Shown: one piece after another, positions 1 to 8,832 of the stretch | Layout: every line of letters begins with the position of its first letter | Numbering within the stretch: position 1 is the stretch's first letter | NCBI GenBank assembly: GCA_026931905.1 | Contig: JAIXLB010000008.1 | Coordinates: forward strand, 1 to 64,000 | Direction: 5' to 3' | Length of the DNA: 64,000 bases | Origin: Chitinophagales bacterium | GTDB taxonomy: Bacteria > Bacteroidota > Bacteroidia > Chitinophagales > Chitinophagaceae | Program-made: the position numbers and the translations under genes | The notes under the pieces: generated by a model | Databases searched by the model: none | What the model was told of the DNA's origin: nothing | Seen by the model: only the letters and a program-made list of their open reading frames with translations

Positions 1-112
1 TATTGTAAACAACTTAAATGTTTGGAATGTGCAGTTGGCAATAAAATTTTAAAAACTGTTTAATTTTTGTCCTACCTCAAATAATATCAATATTCTTTAC
101 TTTATTTGCTTT

Positions 113-1015
113 ATGTCTGTTATTATTCATCATACCTCTTGCCCTTGTTGTAATAGTTTTGAAATAGAAGAAGCATTAGTTACTGAAGATTATTCTGTAA
201 GTAAAGAAATGTTTTCTATCTGGAAGTGTAATGCTTGTACACTTTTGTTTACACAAAATATTCCTGATGAAAATTCTATAGCTCCTTATTATAAATCTGA
301 TGCTTATGTTTCTCATTCAGATACCAAAGAAGGTTTTATTAATCAAGCATATCATTATGTTAGAAATATTACATTAAAAACTAAAAGAGATTTAATAAAA
401 CAACAAGCAAAAATTGATAAAGGATATTTATTAGATATTGGTGCAGGCACTGGTGCATTTGCCCATGAAATGCAACAAAATAATTGGCAAGTTACAGGTC
501 TTGAACCTGATGAAACTGCAAGAAACATTGCATTGCAAAAGTTTAATTTAAAATTATTTTTGCCAGATACTTTGTTTCAATTTTCTAAGGAACAATTTGA
601 TGTAATTACGCTGTGGCATGTATTAGAGCATGTACACAACTTGCATGGTTATATGCAACGCTTTCAGGAAATATTAAAACCCAATGGCAAATTATTTATA
701 GCTGTTCCTAATTACACAAGTGTAGATGCAGCATTTTATAAGAGGTATTGGGCTGCTTACGATGTGCCACGACATTTATATCATTTTTCTCCAAAAAGCA
801 TTGAAAAATTAGCAGCTTTACATGGGTTTATGGTTACTGCATATAAGCCAATGTGGTTTGATAGTTTTTATGTAAGTATGTTAAGCGAAAAGTATAAAAA
901 TGGTTCTCAAAATTATTTGATGGCTTTTGTAAATGGATTGTATTCAAATGTAAAAGCCTTATTTAATGTAAAGCAAAGCAGTTCTATAATTTATGTTTTA
1001 ACGAAAATTAATTAA
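113..1015 (+). CDS. Class I SAM-dependent methyltransferase with N-terminal zinc ribbon
   Basis: Probable SAM-dependent methyltransferase of 300 residues; the substrate cannot be told from sequence. The N-terminus has paired cysteines (C10, C12/C13 and C39, C42) that look like a small zinc ribbon. A Rossmann core follows, with SAM motif I (LLDIGAGTG) near residues 106-114, an acidic end of beta-2 (GLEPD), and the motif TLWHVLEH near 170-180. This layout matches the Methyltransf_23 type found near glycan and polyketide modification genes. The ATG at 113 follows an AT-rich stretch with no Shine-Dalgarno sequence. Its last 8 bases overlap the convergent glutaminyl cyclase gene, so there is no room for a separate terminator. 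Methyltransferase assignment is firm; specific role unknown. Confidence 0.85.
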   Translation: MSVIIHHTSCPCCNSFEIEEALVTEDYSVSKEMFSIWKCNACTLLFTQNIPDENSIAPYYKSDAYVSHSDTKEGFINQAYHYVRNITLKTKRDLIKQQAKIDKGYLLDIGAGTGAFAHEMQQNNWQVTGLEPDETARNIALQKFNLKLFLPDTLFQFSKEQFDVITLWHVLEHVHNLHGYMQRFQEILKPNGKLFIAVPNYTSVDAAFYKRYWAAYDVPRHLYHFSPKSIEKLAALHGFMVTAYKPMWFDSFYVSMLSEKYKNGSQNYLMAFVNGLYSNVKALFNVKQSSSIIYVLTKIN

Positions 1016-1814
1016 ACTGTATTTCAAAAACTTTAGACCAGTATTTTCCTGTTATAAAAAATCTTTTTCCCACACTATCATAAGCAATGCCATTCATTAC
1101 ATCAATTTTTCTGCTTAAATCTTCTTTGGCATATTTAGCTAAAATATCTTCTAAGTTAGCTTCAGCAACCACTTTGCCTGTATTCAAATCTATTTTTACA
1201 ATTTTAAAAGTAGTCCAAACATTTGCATACACAAAACCATCTACATACTCCAATTCATTAATACCTCCTAAGGGTCCATAATTATTGCTAACACTTATTG
1301 TTTTAGTAATTTCAAAAGTTTCAGGATTTCTAAAAATTAATTTATCGCTACCATTGCTCATAATAATTTCTTTACCATCATTTGTCATTCCCCAACCTTC
1401 GCCTTCATAAGAAAACTCTTTTAGTTTTTTAAAACTGGTTGCATCATATACAAAGCAGGTATGCTCTTTGTAGGTGAGTTGATAAATTTTATTATTTAAT
1501 ATAGTAATTCCTTCTCCAAAATATTTGGCATCTAAATTTATTTTTTGAACATCTTTACCTGTGGTTACATCAACTTTTGCTAATTTGCTATTACCAGCAT
1601 AATCTGTATCGCCTGTGCCTTCATATAAAAAGCCATTTCTAAACTCTAAGCCTTCTGTAAAAGCATTTTCATCGTGAGGGTAAATATTTTTTACTGTATA
1701 TTGTAATTGTTGAACATCGTAATTGTTGGTTGGTTTGTTTTTGGGTTCATTATTATTACAACTAACTAAAGCAAAAAACAATACAACAAAAAAAGTATAA
1801 AAGTGCTTAAACAT
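1008..1814 (-). CDS. Glutaminyl-peptide cyclotransferase (plant/bacterial type), lipoprotein
   Basis: Glutamine cyclotransferase family, which forms N-terminal pyroglutamate on peptides and proteins. The 268-residue product starts with a lipoprotein signal peptide with lipobox LVSC (Cys about 19), so it is probably anchored on the periplasmic side of a membrane. The rest reads as a beta-propeller, with family segments such as FTEGLEF, GEGITIL, EGWGMTNDG and INELEYVDG, and ends with NGIAYDSV and FITGKYW. It belongs to the propeller type, not the zinc-dependent animal type. It is the last gene of a minus-strand run; the EEP-family gene starts 28 bases upstream. Confidence 0.9.
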   Translation of the reverse strand: MFKHFYTFFVVLFFALVSCNNNEPKNKPTNNYDVQQLQYTVKNIYPHDENAFTEGLEFRNGFLYEGTGDTDYAGNSKLAKVDVTTGKDVQKINLDAKYFGEGITILNNKIYQLTYKEHTCFVYDATSFKKLKEFSYEGEGWGMTNDGKEIIMSNGSDKLIFRNPETFEITKTISVSNNYGPLGGINELEYVDGFVYANVWTTFKIVKIDLNTGKVVAEANLEDILAKYAKEDLSRKIDVMNGIAYDSVGKRFFITGKYWSKVFEIQFN

Positions 1815-1842
1815 TTTTGTTAAAATAAAACAGAATAAAAAA

Positions 1843-2901
1843 TTAGTTTGAAACTTTTTTTAGCATTACCAAATAAGTAGGGTAGTGGTCGCTGTAACCT
1901 CCTCTATAAGTTATTCCATCCCAAGTACGCATAGGATAACCTTTATATCTTCCTTTATTTTCAGTCATAAATTCCCTGTTGAAGATTACTTGTTTGTAAA
2001 AATAAAATCCTGATTGTTCTGTATCCAACCAAGGATAAGAAATAATAATTTGATCGAATAAGCCCCAAGCATCTTGATAGGCTAAAGTGCCAAATCCTTT
2101 TTTATACATATTTCCCCAAGGGTTAAATAAACCTCCTTTTCTTACATCTTTTATTTTTGCTTTTGCTTTTAAAACCTCTGCTACACTTGGGCTAATTGGG
2201 TCATCGTTTAAGTCGCCCATTATTACAACTTTTTGTTCACCATCTTCAGCATTAATACTATCTATATGGTTTTTACAAACCATTGCAGCAGCATTACGTG
2301 CTGGTGCACTTCTTTCTTCGCCACCATATCTGCTTGGCCAGTGATTTACATAAATATGAATTATTTCTCCATCCAATTTCCCTTTTACCCATAAAATATC
2401 TCTGGTAAAATAAGCATCTTTTGTACCACCAGGTAATTGTACAAACAAAGGTTTGCTTTCTATTACTTGAAAATATTTTGGGTTGTATAGCATTGCTACA
2501 TCTACACCTCTTGCATCTTTACTATCATAATGTACTATTTGATAGTTTCTTTTTTTGAGTAATGGATTATTTACTAAATCTTTTAAAACATTTTCGTTTT
2601 CAATTTCTGCAACTCCTAAGATTGCAGCACCATCAGGGCTTGCACTTTCTGGTTTTTCATCAGTACCTATTTTTGAAATTACAGTAGCTAATTTTTCTAC
2701 TTTGTCCAAATAAATTTGATTATTATAATTTCTTACACCAGCAGGTGTAAATTCCTCATCGTTTACATGTGGGTCGTTAATGGTGTCGTAAAAATTTTCT
2801 AAATTGTAAAAAGCAATGATGGATATTTTATAAGATTTTTGTTGTGCTTTTGCAAATAAGCCAAAACTTAATAATACTACTAATAAAAAATTTCTTTTCA
2901 T
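1843..2901 (-). CDS. Secreted endonuclease/exonuclease/phosphatase family protein
   Basis: EEP-superfamily hydrolase of 352 residues with a cleavable signal peptide (cut after AKAQ near residue 20), so it acts in the periplasm or outside. The metal and catalytic motifs are present in order: YNLENFYD (metal Asn), GVAEIEN (metal Glu), YVNHWPSRYGG (His), IMGDLNDDP (Asp/Asn) and YSDHYP (Asp-His). These establish a metal-dependent phosphoesterase, but family members cut DNA, RNA, nucleotides or phospholipids, and sequence alone does not choose among them. Secretion favours scavenging of nucleic acid or phosphate. It lies between the NamZ-like gene (86 bases upstream) and the glutaminyl cyclase gene. 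Confidence 0.85.
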   Translation of the reverse strand: MKRNFLLVVLLSFGLFAKAQQKSYKISIIAFYNLENFYDTINDPHVNDEEFTPAGVRNYNNQIYLDKVEKLATVISKIGTDEKPESASPDGAAILGVAEIENENVLKDLVNNPLLKKRNYQIVHYDSKDARGVDVAMLYNPKYFQVIESKPLFVQLPGGTKDAYFTRDILWVKGKLDGEIIHIYVNHWPSRYGGEERSAPARNAAAMVCKNHIDSINAEDGEQKVVIMGDLNDDPISPSVAEVLKAKAKIKDVRKGGLFNPWGNMYKKGFGTLAYQDAWGLFDQIIISYPWLDTEQSGFYFYKQVIFNREFMTENKGRYKGYPMRTWDGITYRGGYSDHYPTYLVMLKKVSN

Positions 2902-2987
2902 ATTTTATTTTTAGAGTGTACAAACATATACAAGTATATGGACTTTTTTATTAAAGAATTATTTTAAAATGTAAGTGTGTAAATAAT

Positions 2988-4154
2988 TTAATACAATAAA
3001 TAGTTCTCTGTTTCTTTTTGCCAGTTATATACTGTTGTAATTTTTTCTACCTGACTTAAAAAATGTTGCATGGGTAAATTAAATAAATCTTCACTGTTAG
3101 CAGTGCCTAATAATTTATCTAAATGCTTTACTCCACTTGGGTTTACAAGTGTTTTATAGTTACTCCATTTAAAATTTTTGGGGTAACAATCCTTTACTAT
3201 TTTTATAAATAATAAAGCTGTAAATACAGGGCGAAATGTTGTTTTATTTTTTATTTTAAATAAAATGCCATTGCAAAGTTCGTTGGCATATTTACTTTCT
3301 TTTGGTATAAAGTTTTTTGTTTCTAATTCAACCTCATCCTGAATAGTATTAAATATGTTGCATAACATTTTATTGTTAAAATAAGGAGTTCCTGCAATTT
3401 CAAAAGAATTTTCTGTACCTCTTCCTTCACTTATATTGGTAGCTTCTAATAATCCTAAACCGCAATATAATAACATAGAGTTGAAATTTTTTATTGCAGG
3501 CGATGTTGGTACAAAAGCAATATTCCAATCTGTTTGAAACATATTTCTATTCCAATTTTTGCAAGGTATTATTTCAATTTTTGCATGAATATTTTTTGCT
3601 TTGTTAAAGTATAAAGCCAATTCTCCTATGGTACAACTATGGCGTAAAGGAATACTCCAACGACCTATGAAAGAAGAGCAATAATTTTCATCTAATGATG
3701 CACCTTCTGTCAAGCTAAAATTGCCTGAAATAGGATTGGGTCTGTCTAAAATAATGAGAGGTTTATTATACTTTGCAGCAGCTTCCATCACATAAGTCAT
3801 AGTCCATAAATAAGTATAAAACCTACATCCTATATCAGGTATATCAAAAAGAATAACATCAATATTTGCAAGATCTTCTTGCGAGGGTTGTAATTTTTTA
3901 CTGTATAAACTTATAATAGGTAATTGGGTTAGTTCATCAATACTGTTATTAATAAAAGCACCATCAATACCTTTTGTATTTAAACCATGTTCAGGAGAAA
4001 AAAGTTGTACAATATTGAAGCTATTTTGTAACAAAGCCAACCGTGAGGGTTGTAAATAATTGGTTGTAGCTGCATTATTGGTTACTAATGCAATTCTTTT
4101 ATTTTTCCAAGATGGGTTTTGTTGTATTAGAATATCTACTCCAAAAAATAGCAT
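2988..4154 (-). CDS. NamZ-like exo-beta-N-acetylmuramidase (DUF1343)
   Basis: DUF1343/YbbC family, 388 residues. Characterised members (NamZ) are exo-acting N-acetylmuramidases that release MurNAc from peptidoglycan fragments. Family segments are visible: KRIALVTNNAA near the N-terminus, SPEHGLNTKG (about 52-61), FDIPDIGCRFYTYLWTM, ILDRPNPISG, SEGRGTENSFEIAG and VNPSGVKHLDKLLG. The ATG at 4154 leads straight into the domain, so no signal peptide is visible, which is unlike many secreted members. It lies 8 bases downstream of the hemerythrin gene and is probably cotranscribed. Family is certain; activity is by homology. Confidence 0.88.
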   Translation of the reverse strand: MLFFGVDILIQQNPSWKNKRIALVTNNAATTNYLQPSRLALLQNSFNIVQLFSPEHGLNTKGIDGAFINNSIDELTQLPIISLYSKKLQPSQEDLANIDVILFDIPDIGCRFYTYLWTMTYVMEAAAKYNKPLIILDRPNPISGNFSLTEGASLDENYCSSFIGRWSIPLRHSCTIGELALYFNKAKNIHAKIEIIPCKNWNRNMFQTDWNIAFVPTSPAIKNFNSMLLYCGLGLLEATNISEGRGTENSFEIAGTPYFNNKMLCNIFNTIQDEVELETKNFIPKESKYANELCNGILFKIKNKTTFRPVFTALLFIKIVKDCYPKNFKWSNYKTLVNPSGVKHLDKLLGTANSEDLFNLPMQHFLSQVEKITTVYNWQKETENYLLY

Positions 4155-4162
4155 TATTTATT

Positions 4163-4627
4163 TTAGTTTTTACTTACCCAAAATTCATCTTCCCAATCAT
4201 CTAATATTTTGTAGTTGTGGTGTTGTTCTATTTGTTGTAATTGTTCTTTGGTTGCTAGTATTTGAAGTACATTAAATAAAGTTCTTTCTTCAAATCTTAC
4301 ATGAGCATCTAATTCATATGCAATATTTTCTAAAATTTCTTTTGTTTTATTTTTTTCACTAAATAGTTTTCTTAAACTTTCGTGTTCATCAATAGCTTTT
4401 TTATACAATTCATTTTCTATTGGCAAAATAGTAAATAGCGAAGCTTCTTCTATTTCAAAATGGTGTATTAAATTATTTTCCCAAAACCAATCTATGTAGT
4501 CTTGAATTCTTTTTGCTTCAATATTTTTTTTTAATCCTTCACGAATTTTCCAACAAAGTAATAAAGCAAAATGGTGTTCTCTACTTATAATTTGTAAGGT
4601 TTCGTTTCTTTTAATGGGTGCTGTCAT
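4163..4627 (-). CDS. Hemerythrin HHE domain protein
   Basis: Single-domain hemerythrin-like protein of 154 residues, expected to bind a di-iron centre and sense or handle oxygen, NO or iron. The helix-bundle ligand pattern can be read: REHH near residues 16-19, IHHFEIEEASLF near 54-65, IDEHESL near 78-84 and HVRFEERTLF near 110-119. It is cytoplasmic (no signal peptide). It sits between the DUF808 gene (70 bases upstream) and the NamZ-like gene (8 bases downstream). The pairing with a muramidase has no obvious biochemical logic and may only reflect compact packing. Confidence 0.85.
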   Translation of the reverse strand: MTAPIKRNETLQIISREHHFALLLCWKIREGLKKNIEAKRIQDYIDWFWENNLIHHFEIEEASLFTILPIENELYKKAIDEHESLRKLFSEKNKTKEILENIAYELDAHVRFEERTLFNVLQILATKEQLQQIEQHHNYKILDDWEDEFWVSKN

Positions 4628-4697
4628 TGGAATAAAATTTTAGGTGTTATTTTATTAAATGGTGCTTATCTATAAACTCAAAACTACAAGTTTATCC

Positions 4698-5582
4698 TCA
4701 TTGGTGTGATTGTTTTTTTAAAATTTTTAAATACACTTTTTTTATGCCTTCAATTAAAATAACTGCTATTATTCCTATACTTAATCCAAAAATAATTTCT
4801 CTAATAATTGTGGGAGTTTTGGGTAAGATATTGTGAAATACATCTACATAATGAATAAATATTCCACCAGAAACTAAAATTAGTGCTATAGTGCCTAAAA
4901 TGCTTAATAATCTTACTATTAAGGGTAATGCTTTAACCAATGATTTACCTAATTTATATACCCAGTTTTTTTTGTTTGATGCTTGTATAATTTTAAAACC
5001 TACATCGTCCATTCTTACTAAAATAGCTACTAAACCATATACACCAACTGTGGCAATGAATGCAACGATTGATACAGTAATTATTTGTATAGATAAACTT
5101 TTATTTAATACAGTACTTAATGCAATAATTACAATTTCTAAAGAAAGAATAAAATCTGTTTTAATGGCAGCCCAAATTTTTTTATTTTCTTCTTCCTTAG
5201 AAGATTCATCAATACTGGCAGATTGATTTGATTCGGGTTGTTTCTTTTTATGAAAAATAAAAGATACAATTTTCTCTGCTCCTTCATAAGCAAGATAAAT
5301 ACCACCTACTACTAATAAAATTTTTATCATTAAAGGGGCAAAAGAATTTAAGATTAGAATCAGTGGAACAATAATCAGTTTATTAATAAAAGAACCTTTA
5401 CTTATTGACCATAAAACAGGCAATTCTCTTGAGGAAACATACCCAGTTGCTTTTTCTGCATTTACAGCCAAATCATCTCCAAGTATTGCTGCAGTTTTTT
5501 GTGTTGCAACTTTTGAAGCTACAGCTACATCATCCATTAAAGCTGCAATATCATCTAAAAAAGTAAAAATGCTTGCTGCCAT
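4698..5582 (-). CDS. DUF808 (YedI-type) inner-membrane protein
   Basis: Membrane protein of the DUF808/YedI family, 294 residues. The N-terminus carries the family signature FLDDIAALMDDVAVASK followed by TAAILGDDLAVNAEKA. Several hydrophobic helices follow (about 70-100, 140-185 and 210-285), with a charged loop rich in Lys, Glu and Ser in between. Function is not established in the family; it is usually predicted to be an inner-membrane transporter or structural protein. The ATG at 5582 gives the expected N-terminus. The DUF2490 gene ends 45 bases upstream. Confidence 0.85.
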   Translation of the reverse strand: MAASIFTFLDDIAALMDDVAVASKVATQKTAAILGDDLAVNAEKATGYVSSRELPVLWSISKGSFINKLIIVPLILILNSFAPLMIKILLVVGGIYLAYEGAEKIVSFIFHKKKQPESNQSASIDESSKEEENKKIWAAIKTDFILSLEIVIIALSTVLNKSLSIQIITVSIVAFIATVGVYGLVAILVRMDDVGFKIIQASNKKNWVYKLGKSLVKALPLIVRLLSILGTIALILVSGGIFIHYVDVFHNILPKTPTIIREIIFGLSIGIIAVILIEGIKKVYLKILKKQSHQ

Positions 5583-5627
5583 ATTTTTATTAAAATATTG
5601 TTTAAAATTGGTATGTGCAATTGTGTT

Positions 5628-6281
5628 TTAGTGTAAAATAAATATGTATCCCAGCATTAATCTTGCAGTATTTTTATTAGTGTACAAATGTTTTATATCA
5701 AACTTACATTCTATTGCACTTTTTGAATTGATTAAATATTCTGCTCCTAAACCATATTTTTGAGTATTAAACTGAAAACCTTGTTGAATGAGTTGATAGT
5801 TTTCAGTAAATATAAAAAGGGAAAATTTTTTTGTAAATTGATAAGTTAATTCTAATTCATTTCTGAAAAAATATACTGGTTGTTGTCCTTCACTAATTAT
5901 ATGTTGTAGTATGGGTGTGTATTCTATGTTTAATTTTTTTGAAACATCAAAACCTAAAGAAGTTGCATACCTTAGGTCATGTGCTGTTTGATTGTTATCA
6001 AATTCAAAACGATAATCTAATGTTGGTTTAAAATACCATTGTGAATTTGTCTTAATTTTATATTCTACTTCAACACCTGTAACTGATTTTTTATATTGAG
6101 AAAAATTCTTAAATAAACGATGTTCGTATTTAGCTTCAAAACTTAGCTTATCATTAGGTTTATATTTTGCATAAATAGTTGGTCGTGCTTCCCAATCACC
6201 AATAAATTGTGCAGCACTATAATTGCTATACAATAGTATAAATAAGATGTAAATTAACGTGTAATTACTTTTCTTAATCAT
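5628..6281 (-). CDS. DUF2490 outer-membrane beta-barrel protein
   Basis: Predicted DUF2490 protein of 217 residues. It has an N-terminal signal peptide (hydrophobic residues 8-24, cleavage near SAAQ), then alternating beta strands typical of a small outer-membrane barrel, for example KLSFEAKYEHRLF, WYFKPTLDYRFEF and KLNIEYTPILQHI, ending with LMLGYIFILH. Function unknown. Its first 8 bases overlap the end of the TerC gene, which suggests translational coupling and a shared transcript. No enzyme motifs are visible. Confidence 0.75.
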   Translation of the reverse strand: MIKKSNYTLIYILFILLYSNYSAAQFIGDWEARPTIYAKYKPNDKLSFEAKYEHRLFKNFSQYKKSVTGVEVEYKIKTNSQWYFKPTLDYRFEFDNNQTAHDLRYATSLGFDVSKKLNIEYTPILQHIISEGQQPVYFFRNELELTYQFTKKFSLFIFTENYQLIQQGFQFNTQKYGLGAEYLINSKSAIECKFDIKHLYTNKNTARLMLGYIFILH

Positions 6282-7242
6282 TTTTAATTGCAGTTGTGGA
6301 AGTTTCTACTTTTTCAGGGATAAATTTTGAAGCCAACATACCTCCAATTAAAGATAACACAATTACGCCAAGTGATAACCATTCTGGTATATCTACTTTA
6401 TGTGAAATAATCATTTTTACTCCAACAAAAGCTAATATTACAACTAAGCTGTAGTTGATGTATTTAAACTTATCCAACATGCCAACAACTAAAAAAAACA
6501 TAGAACGTAATCCCATGATGGCTAAAATGTTTGAACTAAAAACTATAAATGGATCTGCAGTAATAGCTAATATTGCTGGAATACTATCAATGGCAAAGAA
6601 TACATCTGTTAATTCAATAATGATAAGTGTTACAAATAAAGGAGTGGCATATTTTTTTTTGCTTCTTTTAATAAAAAAACGGTCATCATAAACTTTTCTG
6701 GTAACTGGATAAACTTTTCTTATCCATTTGTATATTTTAAATTCATGTGGGTCTTTTTGATTGTTATGACTGAACAACATTTTAAGTGCAGTTAATATTA
6801 AAAACACACCAAAAACATAAATCATCCAACTAAATTTAGTTATCAATGCTACTCCAAAAACTATCATTAATGCTCTAAAAACAATGGCTCCTAAAACGCC
6901 ATAAAAAAGTACTTCGTGTTGGTATTTTTTAGGAATAGCAAAAGAAGAAAAAATAAGGGCAATGATAAAAATATTATCTACACTTAATGAAAGCTCAATC
7001 AAATATCCTGTAATATATTTTAAAACTGCATTTGTAGGTGTTAAATGAGTAGGGTTTGCTATCCAATTATGCTTAAAAGAAAGATAAATTATTCCTGAAA
7101 ATAATATAGCACAAGTAACCCAAACACTTGTCCATATAGCTGCTTCTTTTGTTTTAATTTCGTGTGGTTTTCTATTAAATACACCTAAATCTAAAACTAA
7201 TGCAAATAATACAACTGCTATAAATATTATCCAAACTATCAT
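6274..7242 (-). CDS. TerC/Alx family membrane protein
   Basis: Integral membrane protein of the TerC/Alx family, 322 residues with about nine transmembrane segments. Related proteins export manganese or support metalation of exported proteins. The acidic membrane motifs are present: ELSLSVDNIFIIALIF near residues 82-97 and ELTDVFFAIDSIPAIL near 209-224, each with the conserved Glu/Asp residues thought to bind metal. The C-terminus is a short charged cytoplasmic tail. It is the first gene of a probable TerC-DUF2490-DUF808 unit. Metal specificity cannot be read from the sequence. Confidence 0.9.
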   Translation of the reverse strand: MIVWIIFIAVVLFALVLDLGVFNRKPHEIKTKEAAIWTSVWVTCAILFSGIIYLSFKHNWIANPTHLTPTNAVLKYITGYLIELSLSVDNIFIIALIFSSFAIPKKYQHEVLFYGVLGAIVFRALMIVFGVALITKFSWMIYVFGVFLILTALKMLFSHNNQKDPHEFKIYKWIRKVYPVTRKVYDDRFFIKRSKKKYATPLFVTLIIIELTDVFFAIDSIPAILAITADPFIVFSSNILAIMGLRSMFFLVVGMLDKFKYINYSLVVILAFVGVKMIISHKVDIPEWLSLGVIVLSLIGGMLASKFIPEKVETSTTAIKND

Positions 7243-7281
7243 AAAATATATACTTAAATATTTTTTTGTTACTAATCAGGT

Positions 7282-7530
7282 TTAAAAATCAAATAATTCA
7301 CCCAAAAAACCTTTATTTTTTTTGTACTTATATGATTTTTCATGATGATAATATTCTTTATCTTGATAGGTGTTTCTTGTTTGTGCAATAGGTTGCTGAA
7401 CAGACCGTTCAATAATTTTATCTAATTCACCTCTATCTAACCATATACCACGACAATCAGGGCAATAATCAATTTCAATTCCATTTCTATCTGCCATTAC
7501 TAAGGCAACATTACAATTTGGACATTTCAT
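7282..7530 (-). CDS. TFIIB-type zinc ribbon protein (zf-TFIIB)
   Basis: Small 82-residue protein with a zinc ribbon: CPNCNV at the start, then CPDCRGIWLDRGELDKI, which is the exact zf-TFIIB pattern. The tail is rich in Tyr, Lys and His. I chose the ATG at 7530, which gives MKCPNC directly. A longer start at 7566 would add 12 residues and run into the preceding gene. Members are common in bacteria and poorly characterised. Probably cotranscribed with the PepSY-like gene that ends at 7556. Confidence 0.8.
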   Translation of the reverse strand: MKCPNCNVALVMADRNGIEIDYCPDCRGIWLDRGELDKIIERSVQQPIAQTRNTYQDKEYYHHEKSYKYKKNKGFLGELFDF

Positions 7531-7555
7531 TTTTTTTGAGTTTTGTAAATTAATT

Positions 7556-7999
7556 TTAATTATCAATTCTTATAAAATTTCCTTTTAGTGTGAATTCAAG
7601 TTCAACCTTATTATCCAATTCAATAGATTGATAACTCCTTTTTAATTCCCATTCAATAATAAAATTGTTAGGGTAATTATTTTTCAAGTACTCTCTTATG
7701 CTTAATGGAATTACGCTTTCAGGAAGCTTAGATTTAGCTTCTATGCTTTTAATATTGTTTTTATCATCAAACTCCAATTTAATACTATCGTTTAAAGTAA
7801 TTTCATATTCCTTAGTCAAACCTTCATAATCAACTTTAGACTGAATTACCTTATAGCTGGGGAAGTGATTTTTTATATACCCTTGTATCTTTGCTGGAAC
7901 TTCTGAATATGGAATAATTCTATCTTGACCAAATCCTAAAAATGATATTGATAAAAACAATATCAGCATCAAACTTTTACTTAAACCCAATTTTTTCAT
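7556..7999 (-). CDS. Secreted PepSY-like domain protein
   Basis: 147-residue exported protein with a clear signal peptide (cleavage after FGFGQ, near residue 24). Two tandem PepSY-like repeats of the kind grouped in Bacteroidota as putative beta-lactamase-inhibitor-like proteins can be read: VPAKIQGYIKNHFPSYKV and then IPLSIREYLKNNYPNNFI, each followed by strands such as YEITLNDSIKLEFD and VELEFTLKG. Probably a small periplasmic binding or inhibitor protein; no target is evident. Gene order places it upstream of the zinc ribbon gene. Confidence 0.75.
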   Translation of the reverse strand: MKKLGLSKSLMLILFLSISFLGFGQDRIIPYSEVPAKIQGYIKNHFPSYKVIQSKVDYEGLTKEYEITLNDSIKLEFDDKNNIKSIEAKSKLPESVIPLSIREYLKNNYPNNFIIEWELKRSYQSIELDNKVELEFTLKGNFIRIDN

Positions 8000-8055
8000 T
8001 TCTTTTAATTTTAATTTTAATTTAATAAAACTTTTCTAACGGGTTTACTTACGCT

Positions 8056-8700
8056 CTAATTTTTTTTCTTTAAAAATAATTTAATAATTACTGGGGCGGT
8101 TACAATTATTACCAAGCCAATAATAATATATTCTAAATTACTTTTTACAAATGCATTATCTCCCAAAATATATCCTAAAGAGGTTAGGCTAACCACCCAA
8201 GCAATTGCACCAACAACATTGTAGAAAGCGAATTTCTTAAAACTCATTTCTACTGTACCTGCAATAATGGGGGCAAAAGTTCTTACAATAGGTAAAAAAC
8301 GAGCAATGGCTATGGCAAATCCTCCTCTTTTTTCATAAAAATCATGAGCTGTTTTTAAATGTCTGCGTTTTAAAAACCAAGTATCTTCAGTTCTATTTAC
8401 AATGTGTTTAAACTTATAGCCAAACCAATAGCCAAAAAAATTACCCAAAATTGTAGAAATAGTAAATAAAATAATCCAAAAAGGAAGGTTGAGTAATTGG
8501 TTATCAAATGGATAATGATTTTCATTTACAGATGCTATTACCATGCCTGAAATAAATAATAGAGGATCGCCTGGTAAAAAAAAGCCAATAATAATACCAG
8601 TTTCAATAAATAAAATCAGTAATACTAAATATAAGCCCCCATGACTCATAATCCAGTCAGGGTTTAAAAGATGTTTAAGCGATTCTATAATTACATCCAT
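8056..8700 (-). CDS. DedA family membrane protein
   Basis: DedA (SNARE-associated/VTT) family protein, 214 residues, with about five membrane segments. Family landmarks are FFLPGDPLLFISGMV near residues 40-54, a GYWFGYKFK turn, and the amphipathic re-entrant motif AIARFLPIVRTFAPIIAGTVEMSF near 131-154 with its conserved Arg residues. DedA proteins act as flippases or scramblases for lipid carriers such as undecaprenyl phosphate or phospholipids and support envelope homeostasis. The gene is divergent from the TetR-type regulator at 8833, with 132 bases between them. Confidence 0.9.
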   Translation of the reverse strand: MDVIIESLKHLLNPDWIMSHGGLYLVLLILFIETGIIIGFFLPGDPLLFISGMVIASVNENHYPFDNQLLNLPFWIILFTISTILGNFFGYWFGYKFKHIVNRTEDTWFLKRRHLKTAHDFYEKRGGFAIAIARFLPIVRTFAPIIAGTVEMSFKKFAFYNVVGAIAWVVSLTSLGYILGDNAFVKSNLEYIIIGLVIIVTAPVIIKLFLKKKN

Positions 8701-8729
8701 AAAGTGTATAATGATAATCTTAAGAGTTG

Positions 8730-8737
8730 CAAAATTA
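8730..8737 (-). promoter_or_regulatory. Candidate -7 box of dedA-like gene
   Basis: On the minus strand this reads TAATTTTG, a full match to the Bacteroidota -7 element TAnnTTTG, 29 bases before the ATG. No TTG is visible at the usual upstream spacing, so the call is tentative. Confidence 0.35.
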
Positions 8738-8755
8738 TAAAAAATATTTTAATTA

Positions 8756-8768
8756 ATAGTATTACTAT
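8756..8768. promoter_or_regulatory. Palindrome between dedA and tetR, candidate operator
   Basis: Perfect inverted repeat ATAGTA-T-TACTAT in the divergent intergenic region. TetR-type dimers bind palindromes and commonly regulate a divergent neighbour, so this is a reasonable operator candidate. The arms are short and AT-rich, so chance occurrence is possible. Confidence 0.35.
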
Positions 8769-8795
8769 CATAAATAATTGTAAAACTATTTCAAG

Positions 8796-8803
8796 TACTT
8801 TTG
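8796..8803 (+). promoter_or_regulatory. Candidate -7 box of tetR-type gene
   Basis: TACTTTTG matches the TAnnTTTG element, 29 bases before the ATG at 8833. The nearest TTG (8778-8780) is only 15 bases upstream, shorter than usual. Confidence 0.4.
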
Positions 8804-8832
8804 CATAAATTTTTATGTAAATAAGTTGCTAT

